33,865 bases of DNA from Oceanospirillales bacterium (GTDB taxonomy: Bacteria > Pseudomonadota > Gammaproteobacteria > Xanthomonadales > SZUA-38): positions 1 to 33,865 of the forward strand of contig QIKT01000163.1 of the NCBI GenBank assembly GCA_003233095.1. Direction: 5' to 3'. Numbering within the stretch: the first letter of the stretch is position 1; every line of letters starts with the position of its first letter. The position numbers and the translations under genes are program-made. Shown here in pieces: positions 1 through 6,808 of the stretch. The notes under the pieces are model-generated. The model was not told the origin of the DNA, did not search any database, and saw only the letters and a program-made list of their open reading frames with translations.

Positions 1-24
1 AGCACCGTGACATTATGACTCTTA

Positions 25-163
25 TGAACATATTCGCTCATGCGAATATTCTACGCCTCAAGAGACGGGGAATTGAACCCTGAAAAAAATTTAACGAATA
101 AGGTCGAGACATCTGGCCAAACTCGGATTTTGTGCAGTCGATCACCTCAAGTCCGGCAGGCTG
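25..163 (+). repeat. Composite interspersed repeat, copy 1 (hairpin unit plus TIR-end unit)
   Basis: The first part (about 25-83) is a diverged version of the hairpin unit seen at 3376-3447 and 6702-6773. The hairpin arms differ but the CTC-AA-GAG core still pairs. The second part (84-163) is nearly identical to 3448-3519, with the shared words GACATCTGGCCAAACTCGG and GATCACCTCAAGTCCG. It ends in AAGTCCGGCAGGCTG followed by CTAG (164-167). That end matches the terminal inverted repeat of the complete element at 16002-16160. No transposase is encoded. Confidence 0.75.
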
Positions 164-470
164 CTAGTATCAAGCCCAGCATGGCAATCTGCAGCCAGCG
201 ATCAGATCGTGTCAGCAGGGGGGTAGCAAGCAGAAAGTACACGTCGTAGAAATGCAGAATATCCGTGGGCCAGATCGGCACAAAGCACAGACCCAGGAGA
301 AATAACCACAGGCCAGGGCGCGCGACACGCCAGCGCGTGGACGCAGGACCAGACACCCGATGAACCGACTGCGCCAGGTCGATGCCTGGTTCTCGTTGAA
401 TCATGGAGGTCGTTCTCGGCGATGAAATTGCTGTTGAAACGACACGGTCAGGGCAAAGGTTTGACGGCAT
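164..470 (-). pseudogene. Truncated membrane protein gene (N-terminal fragment)
   Basis: A minus-strand frame of about 100 codons opens at ATG 470, 12 nt after the stop of the gene at 483-896. It holds two or three hydrophobic stretches (around GLWLFLLGLCFVPIW, VYFLLATPLL and IAMLGLILAA). It runs straight into the repeat ending at 163 and stops inside it at about 147, so the C-terminus looks cut off by the element. I do not recognise the family. It could instead be a short intact protein, but the coincidence of its end with the repeat boundary argues for truncation. Confidence 0.4.
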
Positions 471-482
471 GTCCGAATCGGA

Positions 483-896
483 TCAGAAGTCGAAACCCAG
501 ATTAGCCAGAATGTAGATCACCACAGCAATGATCAGACCAATGAGAACGTACTCCCAACCGATGGCAATGATCCCTAGTGCACCAGCCATCCCGGAGAAT
601 CGGTGGTTCTCCTGCCTCAGGTACGAGACCACGCCGAAGATCACGGCCAGCAGCCCAACGCCAGAGTAGGCCCAGACGATCCAGTCCCGGTCCTCGCTGC
701 TGCGCCTGGGTTCGATCCCGATCAAGGCGGCCCCGCCTTCGATGACGCGCTCCTTGAGGGTTTTGCCGCTGGCGACCTGTTCCCTGATCGGGTCCTGAAA
801 CATGGCCAGGGCTATGGCCAGGATAGCGATGAAGATGCCGAGGATGGCCATCGCATTCTGGATCCGCTTGGGTGATTCGTTGATTGTGTCGGTCAT
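483..896 (-). CDS. Small multi-pass membrane protein of unknown function
   Basis: The protein has 137 residues when started at ATG 896 (MTDTINESPK...). The longer open frame upstream lacks protein-like character and runs into the 1005-1110 repeat. There are about four hydrophobic segments: near residues 15-32 (AILGIFIAILAIALAMF), 75-92 (WAYSGVGLLAVIFGVVSYL), 100-115 and 117-134 (the last ending in ILANLGFDF). A charged, amphipathic stretch lies between the first and second segments. No catalytic motif is visible. The downstream frame (164-470) begins 12 nt after the stop and may have formed an operon with it. Family not recognised. Confidence 0.6.
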   Translation of the reverse strand: MTDTINESPKRIQNAMAILGIFIAILAIALAMFQDPIREQVASGKTLKERVIEGGAALIGIEPRRSSEDRDWIVWAYSGVGLLAVIFGVVSYLRQENHRFSGMAGALGIIAIGWEYVLIGLIIAVVIYILANLGFDF

Positions 897-1004
897 GATG
901 GGATTCGGGTTTTGTTTGGCTTGTGCTAGTTCATGGTAATGGGTGCAGGGGAGTATTGCAGCAAGCTTCGGGGGTGGCATGATTTTTTGTTCGGTTTCGT
1001 CTGA

Positions 1005-1110
1005 TGGCGAGTCACTTTTCTTTGTCCGCACAAAGCAAAGTAGCCAAAAGAAATGCGCCCCAGATGACTTGCCAGATCAGTGCTGCGCACTGCTCTGGAG
1101 ACCTCGTGCC
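1005..1110 (+). repeat. 106-bp interspersed repeat, copy 1 (TCACTTTTCTTTG type)
   Basis: This is about 90% identical to 3229-3334 over the same 106 bp. It contains an imperfect hairpin around CTTTGTCCGCACAAAG (the second copy has a perfect CTTTGT-CTGC-ACAAAG). It is followed by an AAAG-rich arm and by GCCAGATCAGTGCTGCGCACTG. Similar words are widespread between genes of gamma- and betaproteobacteria (known generally; no database was consulted). Short open frames across it are repeat artefacts, not genes. Confidence 0.8.
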
Positions 1111-1595
1111 CGGATTCAAACGGGGCGTGTGCGACGTTCAAGGACGCACTAGTGTCACGGGCGCAGGATGCGCAGAAGCGACCAACTCGGCCAGAAGTTA
1201 CAGACAATCGCCTCCGGCAGGTGCTCGCTCGACCCCCGTTTGAATTCGGTTACGAGGCAGCGCCAGAAAGTGGGAAGATAGGTCAAACACCAAACCCCGT
1301 CGTCCCGAGCGCAACCGAGGGGCCTCCCAAGCTGATCAGATCACTGAGCTCAACAATAACTCGTGACTCGATCCGTCATCCCAGGGCACGCTTTTCCCCG
1401 TTTGACTCCGGGTACGAGACGACGTCAGGAGGTGGGTGGATGATCAGGTAGCGATTTGATCGAAGTCTGAATCTTGCCGGCCAGCCTGTGTAAATAACGG
1501 AGTTATAACCCACCTACAAACGACCCGTCAGACCGCACCCCTCTCGATCTCACAGCAAAGAAGGGAGAAGACAATCTACAGTCAGTTCTCTGCGA
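1111..1595. other. Intergenic stretch with inverted GTTTGAATTCGG-type words
   Basis: No credible gene is visible. GGATTCAAACGGGG at about 1112-1125 recurs in inverted orientation as CCCCGTTTGAATTCGG near 1235-1250, and in a related form near 1397-1413 (CCCCGTTTGACTCCGG). This probably extends the repeat block that begins at 1005. A small palindrome, ATAAC-GGA-GTTAT, lies near 1495-1507. The TGTGTAAATAACGG word there loosely resembles some insertion-sequence ends, but no partner end was found. Confidence 0.4.
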
Positions 1596-3014
1596 TCAGA
1601 GCAGCAGCACACTCAATGCCGTCACAACCACAGCCCCGATCAGATTGAGCTTGAAGCCGTAGCGCATCATTTCGCGAATGTGGATCTGGCCGCTGCCGAA
1701 GACGATTGCGTTGGGTGCCGTGGCCACGGGCATCATGAAGGCGAAGCTGGCGCTGATGGTAGCGGGCAGCATGAGCAACAAGGGGTCGACCTCCATGGCC
1801 TGCGCGGTAGACAACAGGATCGGCATCAGGATGGCGGTAGTGGCGGTGTTGCTGGTGATTTCGGTCAGAAAGGTGACGGATAGACACACGGTCAGGATGA
1901 TCAGCCAGACTGGCAATTGCTGCAGGACGACCAGATGACCGGCGACGGTTTCGCTGAGGCCGGACTGCTGAAAGGCGCTGGCGATGGTGATGCCGCCGGC
2001 AAACAGCAGCAAAATACCCCAGGGAATCTTGTTGGCGGTCTCCCAGGTCAGCAGTCGTTCGCCGGGACGATCACGGCCAGCGGGAATCAGAAACATGGCG
2101 ACCACTGCCAGCATGGCGACCGAGGCGTCGTTGGCTGTTGGCAGGTCCAACCAGCCGCGCCAACCCCCGAAGGGTTCGGTGCGGGTCATCCAGGCCAGGG
2201 CGGTGATGACGAAGACGATCAGAATGCGACGCTGCATGCTGTTGGGCGCGTCCTGCGACAGATCATAACCGACATCCACCTTGGGCAGGGATCGACTCAG
2301 CAGCCACATCATGATGGGCAGGAAGATCAGCGTCATCGGCATGGTCTTGCTCATCCAGCTCAGGAAGCCGATCTCCTCACCGGTGCCCTGCTGATAGTTC
2401 TGCAGCATCAACAGGTTGGGCGGCGTGCCTATGGGCGTGTTGATACCGCCAAGGCTGGCCGCATAGGCAATGCCGAGCAACAGCACGATGGCAAATTGTC
2501 GCTGCAGGCTCACACTGATTTCGCCGTTCTCGCTGGTGGACGACTGAATGACCGCCATTGCGATGGGCACCAGCATCAGCGTAGTGGCTGTGTTGGATAT
2601 CCACATACTGAGCAAGGCGGCGGTGATCATGAAGCTGATCAGTAATCGGGTCGGGCTGTGGCCACCGACAGCACGGATGATGCGCTGTGCAATCAGGATA
2701 TGCGTATTGGAATGCGCCATGGCGGTGGACAGCAGAAAACCACCGAGCAGCAGTAAAATCAGCGGACTGCCGTAAGCAGCCGCTACCTGGGTGGGGGTGA
2801 GCACACCAAGCAGCGGGAACAGTGCCAGGGGAATCAGTGAGGCCACCGGGATGGGCAGCCATTCGGTGATCCAGAAAACCGCCGTGATCAGGGTGATAAT
2901 CAAGGTCAGCTGAGCGGCGTCACTGAGGGCGGTCTGCCGAATGAGCAGCGCCAGCAGGGCGATGATCACTGCCGTGACGATGGGCATCAGTCGGGAGCGA
3001 GCGGGTTGAGTCAC
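1596..3014 (-). CDS. DASS/SLC13-family sodium:dicarboxylate (anion) symporter
   Basis: A multi-pass inner-membrane carrier of about 472 residues, of the divalent anion:Na+ symporter family (SdcS/CitT/VcINDY relatives). It has both family SNT motifs: SNTATTLMLVP near residue 140 and TSNTATTAILMP near residue 385. It also carries INTPIGTPPN and the C-terminal DASS signature region (FMMPVATAPNAIVFGSGQI). These build the substrate and sodium sites. The substrate is probably a C4-dicarboxylate or a related anion; sulfate cannot be excluded. I chose GTG 3014 because the longer frame from 3089 adds an unrelated basic, proline-rich leader. ATG 2987 is an alternative. The gene stands alone between repeat-rich spacers. 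Confidence 0.88.
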   Translation of the reverse strand: MTQPARSRLMPIVTAVIIALLALLIRQTALSDAAQLTLIITLITAVFWITEWLPIPVASLIPLALFPLLGVLTPTQVAAAYGSPLILLLLGGFLLSTAMAHSNTHILIAQRIIRAVGGHSPTRLLISFMITAALLSMWISNTATTLMLVPIAMAVIQSSTSENGEISVSLQRQFAIVLLLGIAYAASLGGINTPIGTPPNLLMLQNYQQGTGEEIGFLSWMSKTMPMTLIFLPIMMWLLSRSLPKVDVGYDLSQDAPNSMQRRILIVFVITALAWMTRTEPFGGWRGWLDLPTANDASVAMLAVVAMFLIPAGRDRPGERLLTWETANKIPWGILLLFAGGITIASAFQQSGLSETVAGHLVVLQQLPVWLIILTVCLSVTFLTEITSNTATTAILMPILLSTAQAMEVDPLLLMLPATISASFAFMMPVATAPNAIVFGSGQIHIREMMRYGFKLNLIGAVVVTALSVLLL

Positions 3015-3228
3015 GGTGTCGTCTCTGCGATGTTGTCTGGGGATTCTACATGACTGGGAGGAGTGGGGCTCTTGTCGAGGAGTCTTCATGGGGGGCTCGA
3101 CCGCGGGGCTGGCTTGTCGCTTTGTTTTCGCTTGCTGGCGATGGGGTTTTCTTCTGCTTTTTCCAGGTCAGATTTCGCCTGAGGGCGATTGGTCTTCTCT
3201 GTGTTGTTTTGACTCCGATTCCACCTGG

Positions 3229-3334
3229 TGGCGAGTCACTTTTCTTTGTCTGCACAAAGCAAAGTAACCAAAAGAAATGCGCCCCAGCTGACTTGCCAGA
3301 TCAGTGCTGCGCACTGCCCTGTGAACCTCGTGCC
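3229..3334 (+). repeat. 106-bp interspersed repeat, copy 2 (TCACTTTTCTTTG type)
   Basis: Second copy of the element at 1005-1110. Both copies are 106 bp, start TGGCGAGTCAC and end CTCGTGCC, with scattered substitutions. This copy has the perfect hairpin CTTTGT-CTGC-ACAAAG. The two copies flank the DASS transporter gene in the same orientation, so recombination between them would delete that gene. Confidence 0.8.
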
Positions 3335-3349
3335 GGGAAAATAAACATC

Positions 3350-3367
3350 CCCGCCCCAAGGGGCGGG
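3350..3367. terminator. GC-rich palindrome CCCGCCCC-AA-GGGGCGGG followed by ATATTT
   Basis: An 8-bp perfect inverted repeat with a minimal loop lies directly between the 106-bp repeat and the hairpin repeat at 3376. The T-rich ATATTT on its right side would allow it to act as a weak rightward terminator. It may equally be part of a mobile element end. Confidence 0.35.
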
Positions 3368-3375
3368 ATATTTAG

Positions 3376-3519
3376 AAGAATTCGCTCGCTCCGCATTGCT
3401 TAGCGTTTATTCGCCGCAAGCGGCGGGAAATAGAACCCTCAGAGATTTAACGAACATGATCGGGACATCTGGCCAAACTCGGGTTTTGTGCAGTAGATCA
3501 CCTCAAGTCCGACAGGCTG
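3376..3519 (+). repeat. Composite interspersed repeat, copy 2
   Basis: The hairpin unit 3376-3447 begins right after TTAG. It contains the hairpin CGCCG-CAAG-CGGCG and the tail TAGAACCC. It is followed by the TIR-end unit 3448-3519, which ends AAGTCCGACAGGCTG. The order of units is the same as at 25-163. The hairpin unit matches 6702-6773 over all 72 bp with about seven differences. No protein is encoded. Confidence 0.78.
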
Positions 3520-3623
3520 CCAGGGATCACCGCAAGTGTTCCGTGATGGCTTTGAATGAGTCTGTCACGTTCCGTTCGTCTGACGAAGACCCCTCTTGTC
3601 GGCGCGCGTGTCGTCCATATCAA

Positions 3624-4223
3624 TCAGGATAAGCGCTGAGCCAGCGCCTGTTTGACCAATGGCCACTCCCGATCCAGGATCGAATAGCAGGCGCTGTCAC
3701 GGATGCTGCCGTCGGCCAGAATCATATGGTTGCGCAGGACGCCATCCTTGTGTGCGCCCAGCCGTTCGATAGCGGTTTGAGAACGGTGGTTGTCATGATG
3801 GGTTCGAAATTCCACCGCGATCTGACGCATGGTCTCGAAGGCATGCTGCAAGAGCAGCCGCTTGCATTCGGTGTTGACCGCAGTGCGCTGCATGGATGCG
3901 GCGTAAAAGGTGTAGCCCAACTTGCAGCGACGGTTGCTGATCTGGATATCGTACAGTCGGGTGCAACCGACGATTTGATTGGAGTCCAAATGCTGGACTG
4001 CATAGGCCTGTTGCGTGCCGGCTTGCATGGCCCGCAGCGTCTTGTGGACATACTCGGGCATCTGATCGGGATGCGGCACATTGGCATATTCAACGGTCCA
4101 CAGTTCACCGTCACGCACCGCTTGCTGCAAGGGTTTGATATGCGCTTCAGACAGCGGCAGCAGTGCGACATGCTGACCGGCGAGCGGTGGCAAGCTCGAC
4201 TCTTCCGGTGTCAAAACCATCAC
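3624..4223 (-). CDS. GNAT-family N-acetyltransferase (RimJ/RimL-like)
   Basis: The protein has 199 residues and resembles the RimL-type acyltransferases that transfer acetyl from acetyl-CoA to an amine. The conserved core is visible. VGCTRLYDIQ (strands 2-3) and CKLGYTFYAASMQRTAVNTE (strand 4 and the CoA pyrophosphate loop) come first. HHDNHRSQTAIERLGAHKDG follows, typical of the C-terminal half where N, S and A cap the CoA arm. LRNHMILADGSIRDSACYSI closes the fold. The start is the first of two adjacent ATGs, 3 nt after the TAA of the upstream pseudogene (4224-4810), so translation was probably coupled to it. Substrate unknown. The frame is uninterrupted, unlike its upstream neighbours. Confidence 0.85.
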   Translation of the reverse strand: MMVLTPEESSLPPLAGQHVALLPLSEAHIKPLQQAVRDGELWTVEYANVPHPDQMPEYVHKTLRAMQAGTQQAYAVQHLDSNQIVGCTRLYDIQISNRRCKLGYTFYAASMQRTAVNTECKRLLLQHAFETMRQIAVEFRTHHDNHRSQTAIERLGAHKDGVLRNHMILADGSIRDSACYSILDREWPLVKQALAQRLS

Positions 4224-4810
4224 TTAAAGAGCCTCACAGGGGATGCTGAAATCAACATGGCCGTACTCATCATGACGCACCCAGGCGCGGCGGGTCGAAA
4301 AGGGCAGCGTCCTCATCAAACGCTCGCCGTCTGCGGTCCTGGCCAATCCAGGCTGAAGCACAGGATCAAAGATTACCCGGTCACTGCCATAGCCGCCAGC
4401 GCTCCATAGTCGATGCTCAGATGGTCATGGCGCCCCTGATCATCCAGCTCGGTATCATAAGCATAGCGCTTGGTGGCATGGGTGAGCAAGTGGGTCGAGA
4501 TGCCCAGGTCGGAGATCATCGGGGTCATCCGGTCGACGGACAAACCGTTCTGATGGGTCTTGTGTGGTGGAAACGGGCCGCCGTCGGACAAGCCCGTTTC
4601 GGCGTACTTGAAGGCTCTGTCCGGGTGACGTCATGCACCGACTGCCAGGCGGGCAGCTGACCATAGGCCACGAAATTCGGTCCGGACAGGGGCAGGAACG
4701 CCGTGCTCAAGACGGCCTTTGACGGTGGGCCCGTAGCACTGTGAATCACGCTGCGCTGCGGCCACGGCGACGACCGGCAGCATGAGCAGCAAGCAATACG
4801 CGCGAACCAC
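4224..4810 (-). pseudogene. Broken LAS-type (MepA/M74-like) murein endopeptidase
   Basis: Reading across frames reconstructs a secreted zinc peptidase. The pieces in order are: a signal peptide (GTG 4810, LLLMLPVVAVAAAQ); CYGPTVKGRLEHGV; then SGPNFVAYGQL; then FKYAETGLSDGGPF with HKTHQNGLSVD, in which H and D are seven residues apart as in the MepA zinc site; then VIFDPVLQP; then VRHDEYGHVDFSIPC, with HxDxxxH-type ligands at the end. The pieces lie in different frames. Shifts are near 4698, 4617 and 4385. The last shift appears combined with loss of about 15 codons. Family members cut peptidoglycan cross-links in the periplasm; this copy cannot make a full product. It lies 3 nt after the DUF5062 gene. 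Confidence 0.75.
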
Positions 4811-4813
4811 TGA

Positions 4814-5056
4814 TCAGCCCTTTTTCTTCTTCGACGCCCAGATGGCCAACTTGTGCTTCATGGACTTCTGCGAGACCTGATCTTCGGGCAGTGGCTGGAT
4901 AATCTTGTCGTGCACCAACAGACGATAGATGTAGGCGATTTTCTCGGTGGCCGAATCGGTCGCCTCAAAGATGACCGCACCGCGATCCTCTCCGTATTTC
5001 ATGCCATCTGCAATGGCGGTCTTGAGCAGTTCACCCTCGTTCTTTAGTTTTTTCAT
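4814..5056 (-). CDS. DUF5062-family small protein
   Basis: The protein has 80 residues, MKKLKNEGELLKTAIADGMKYG... to ...KLAIWASKKKKG. The middle (EKIAYIYRLLVHDKIIQPLPEDQVSQKSMKHKL) matches what I recall of DUF5062, a small cytosolic family of unknown role. Start at ATG 5056 is fixed by an AAGGAG Shine-Dalgarno 8-10 nt upstream; a longer open frame to 5188 is only a shadow of the DUF2959 remnant. It is the one uninterrupted gene between two pseudogenes in the same direction. The C-terminus is strongly basic (SKKKKG). Confidence 0.75.
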   Translation of the reverse strand: MKKLKNEGELLKTAIADGMKYGEDRGAVIFEATDSATEKIAYIYRLLVHDKIIQPLPEDQVSQKSMKHKLAIWASKKKKG

Positions 5057-5094
5057 GGCCCTCTCCTTACGTTGATTGTCCGCCTCTGAGTGGT

Positions 5095-5800
5095 TCAGGG
5101 TCGCATCTCGCGAATGAATGCATCGGCTTCGGCGATCGCATGCTGACCAACAGGGCACCGACATCGCGATCGACCTGGATCGCTTCACCTTTCAATGATT
5201 GAATCGCCCGCGCATTCAGATTGTGTTTCAGATACAGACGCTGATCATTCATGGCCCTGAGCACTGGCGGAATGAATTGTTCACTCTTGCGTATCGCACT
5301 GACCAATTCCCGGTAGCGTGATTTGCTGTCATTCAGCTAGCTGAGGCGATTGATTGCACAACTTGGTGCTGGAGAGCTCTTTGAGCTCCTCTTCCCACTC
5401 CTCGAACAGATCCTCGGCCACCCGTTCGATGTCTTCGATCCCTGAGGGGGTTTCCTCGGCCGAGGCCACGCTGCCCTCATACTCACCATCGAGTTTGTTG
5501 AACGCGCGATCGAGCTTGCTGTTCTCGACGGCGACCACCGACTTGAACTACTCCAGCGCCGAGGCAAACTGCTCGGTCGCCTCTTCCTGTGCTTCACGAG
5601 CACCCTCGACGCGGTCGACCAGAATCTCGCTCTAAGGGGCCTCTGAACAAGTCGTGGCCAACTGTCTCAAGCGTCAAATCCGCCCAGACTTGTTCAGAGG
5701 CTCCCTAGTGGATTTCAAAGGTTTCCATGGTGCCGTAATAGGCGGAGGAACACCCCGCCAGAAGGGCGAACAAAGCGATGGCTGTTGCGGTTCGAATCAT
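5095..5800 (-). pseudogene. Broken DUF2959 lipoprotein gene, interrupted by a 69-bp MITE
   Basis: ATG 5800 has AGGAGG 7 nt upstream and encodes a lipoprotein signal with lipobox (ALLAGC at residues 12-17), then SSAYYGTME, the usual start of DUF2959 proteins. The frame stops at once in the MITE (5636-5704). It resumes beyond the MITE as ILVDRVEGAREAQEEATEQF, an amber codon at 5548-5550, then FKSVVAVENSKLDRAFNKLDGEYE and a coiled-coil-like acidic stretch. A frameshift near 5333 leads to SRYRELVSAIRKSEQFIPPV...LKHNLNARAIQSLKGE. A second shift near 5140 leads to AIAEADAFIREMRP and the stop. The family is a predicted outer-membrane lipoprotein of unknown role. The gene is clearly dead. Confidence 0.85.
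5636..5704. mobile_element. 69-bp MITE, copy 1 (TIR GGAGCCTCTGAACAAGTC)
   Basis: The 18-bp terminal inverted repeats GGGGCCTCTGAACAAGTC and GGAGCCTCTGAACAAGTC (right end, reverse complement) differ at one base. It is flanked by CTAA (5632-5635) and CTAG (5705-5708), fitting a 4-bp YTAR target as used by the IS5 subgroup. Its reverse complement aligns end to end with the 69-bp element at 20235-20303 at roughly 85% identity. It has no coding capacity, so it would need a transposase in trans. Confidence 0.88.
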
Positions 5801-5880
5801 TAAGGCCTCCTCAGGGGTGCAATGGGTTCAGCTCATATGATAGCACTGGCTCAGACATCAGGGGTGTCAGTAGGATGGCA

Positions 5881-6169
5881 TCAGGCCTTCTTGACGAACT
5901 GCGATTTGAGCTTCATGGCGCCAATGCCTGTGATGTTGCAATCAATATCATGATCACCGATCGACAGGCGAATGTTCTTGACCCTGGTCCCGACTTTGAG
6001 CATTTGAGAACTGCCCTTGACCTTCAACTCCTTGATCAGCATAACGGTGTCGCCACCCTGCAACAGTGTCCCGTTGGCATCGCGAAATTCGGGCCCGTCG
6101 GAGTCTGGCAGGTCGCTGTCATCTTGAGATCACTGATGAGAACATGGGGTAGGGTGGAAGCTGGGTCAT
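5881..6169 (-). pseudogene. yjdM: Degenerate yjdM/phnA gene (zinc ribbon lost)
   Basis: The C-terminal half is a good YjdM (PhnA) domain: [62 protein letters not shown], ending at 5881. The normal N-terminus is a four-cysteine zinc ribbon. Here ATG 6169 gives MTQLPPYPMFSS in the equivalent place, with the first cysteines changed, the rest of the ribbon missing, and an in-frame stop and frame change before the C-terminal part. A shorter product from an internal codon is possible (longest open piece about 60 codons), so some function cannot be fully excluded. Despite the old name, YjdM is not itself a phosphonate-degrading enzyme. Confidence 0.75.
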
Positions 6170-6255
6170 GGCCTGTTCCGATGTGATTGGCCCACAGTCT
6201 GAGACATGTCGCAGAGGAGTGCCAGCGTCCGGTATTTTGACAGACCACAACGCAA

Positions 6256-6286
6256 CGAGGCCGACCTACATGGCAGGTCGGCCTCG
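6256..6286 (-). terminator. Perfect 12-bp hairpin downstream of cspA
   Basis: CGAGGCCGACCT and AGGTCGGCCTCG form a 12-bp perfect stem with a 7-nt loop, 41 nt past the cspA stop. In the cspA direction it is followed by TTGCGTTGTGG, a T/G-rich but interrupted tail. It is most likely the cspA terminator. Confidence 0.7.
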
Positions 6287-6327
6287 AATGTTCTTGTCTG
6301 TAGATCAGACCCTCGAAAGGATCTCTA

Positions 6328-6534
6328 TCAGCAAGGAACGACCTTGTTGGCACAAGGTCCTTTCTGGCCTTCTCCGACTTCAAACTCAACGGCTTGGCCA
6401 TCAGTCAGGGTTGCATAACCACCACCACTTTGGATTTCTGAATGATGTACGAATAGATCTTTTCCGCCATCTTCAGGCGCGATGAAACCGAAACCTTTCT
6501 CGGCGTTGAACCACTTGACTGTTCCTTTACTCAT
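6328..6534 (-). CDS. Cold-shock protein, CspA family
   Basis: The protein has 68 residues, a single cold-shock domain that binds single-stranded RNA and DNA and melts RNA structure. RNP1 is KGFGFI at residues 13-18 and RNP2 is LFVHH at 27-31. The N-terminus [16 protein letters not shown] is typical. The length equals the usual 67-70. The final residues (CANKVVPC) are unusual: two cysteines replace the common AxNVxxL ending. A start-proximal GAGAAG serves as ribosome site. The gene has its own promoter-like -10 about 50 nt upstream and a strong hairpin after it, so it is monocistronic. Confidence 0.95.
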   Translation of the reverse strand: MSKGTVKWFNAEKGFGFIAPEDGGKDLFVHHSEIQSGGGYATLTDGQAVEFEVGEGQKGPCANKVVPC

Positions 6535-6582
6535 GATCTTCTCACTGTTTTGAATAGAATACGTGCAGTTATCTGCCGCGAC

Positions 6583-6588
6583 AGTATA
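6583..6588 (-). promoter_or_regulatory. Candidate -10 box (TATACT) of cspA
   Basis: On the minus strand TATACT lies about 49 nt before the cspA ATG. Seventeen to eighteen nt further up, only a weak TTCCAA is present as -35. The short predicted leader (about 40 nt) would not hold the long thermosensing 5'UTR of E. coli cspA. Confidence 0.45.
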
Positions 6589-6688
6589 AAGGCTAGCGGC
6601 GGCGGTTGGAAATACTGTGGCTATTCAATCGTTCACCGATCGTGTGTTCCTGAGAGTTTGATCACGTATTTTGGTCGCAAATCTGACC

Positions 6689-6697
6689 AGAGGCTCC
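6689..6697. repeat. Remnant end of the 69-bp MITE family
   Basis: CAGAGGCTCC followed by CTAG (6698-6701) equals the right end of the 69-bp MITE with its target. The rest of the element is absent. The hairpin repeat (6702-6773) begins directly after the CTAG, so one element appears to have inserted beside or into another. Confidence 0.5.
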
Positions 6698-6701
6698 CTA
6701 G

Positions 6702-6773
6702 AAGAATTCGCTCGTTTCGCTTTGCTTAGCGTTTATTCGCCGCAAGCGGCGGGGAGTAGAACCCGCAGAGATT
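6702..6773 (+). repeat. 72-bp hairpin repeat, copy 3
   Basis: It matches 3376-3447 with about seven differences. It starts AAGAATTCGCTCG directly after CTAG, holds CGCCG-CAAG-CGGCG, and ends CCGCAGAGATT. Here it is not followed by the TIR-end unit found in the other two copies. It lies between cspA and the mnmE stop codon. Confidence 0.75.
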
Positions 6774-6808
6774 CAAATAGGATCTGACCCTGTTGTCGAT
6801 CAGAACCA

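Noticed and set aside
1480-1515. Possible insertion-sequence end (TGTGTAAATAACGG)
   Set aside because: No matching opposite end and no transposase remnant were seen.
3376-3447. CRISPR repeat or CRISPR-like array
   Set aside because: The hairpin unit is 72 bp, dispersed in three places, and has no regularly spaced repeats or spacers.
4224-6169. Sequencing or assembly errors as the reason for all frameshifts
   Set aside because: The core genes over more than 15 kb read without any break, and two lesions are real insertions with target duplications. Errors remain possible for single frameshifts.
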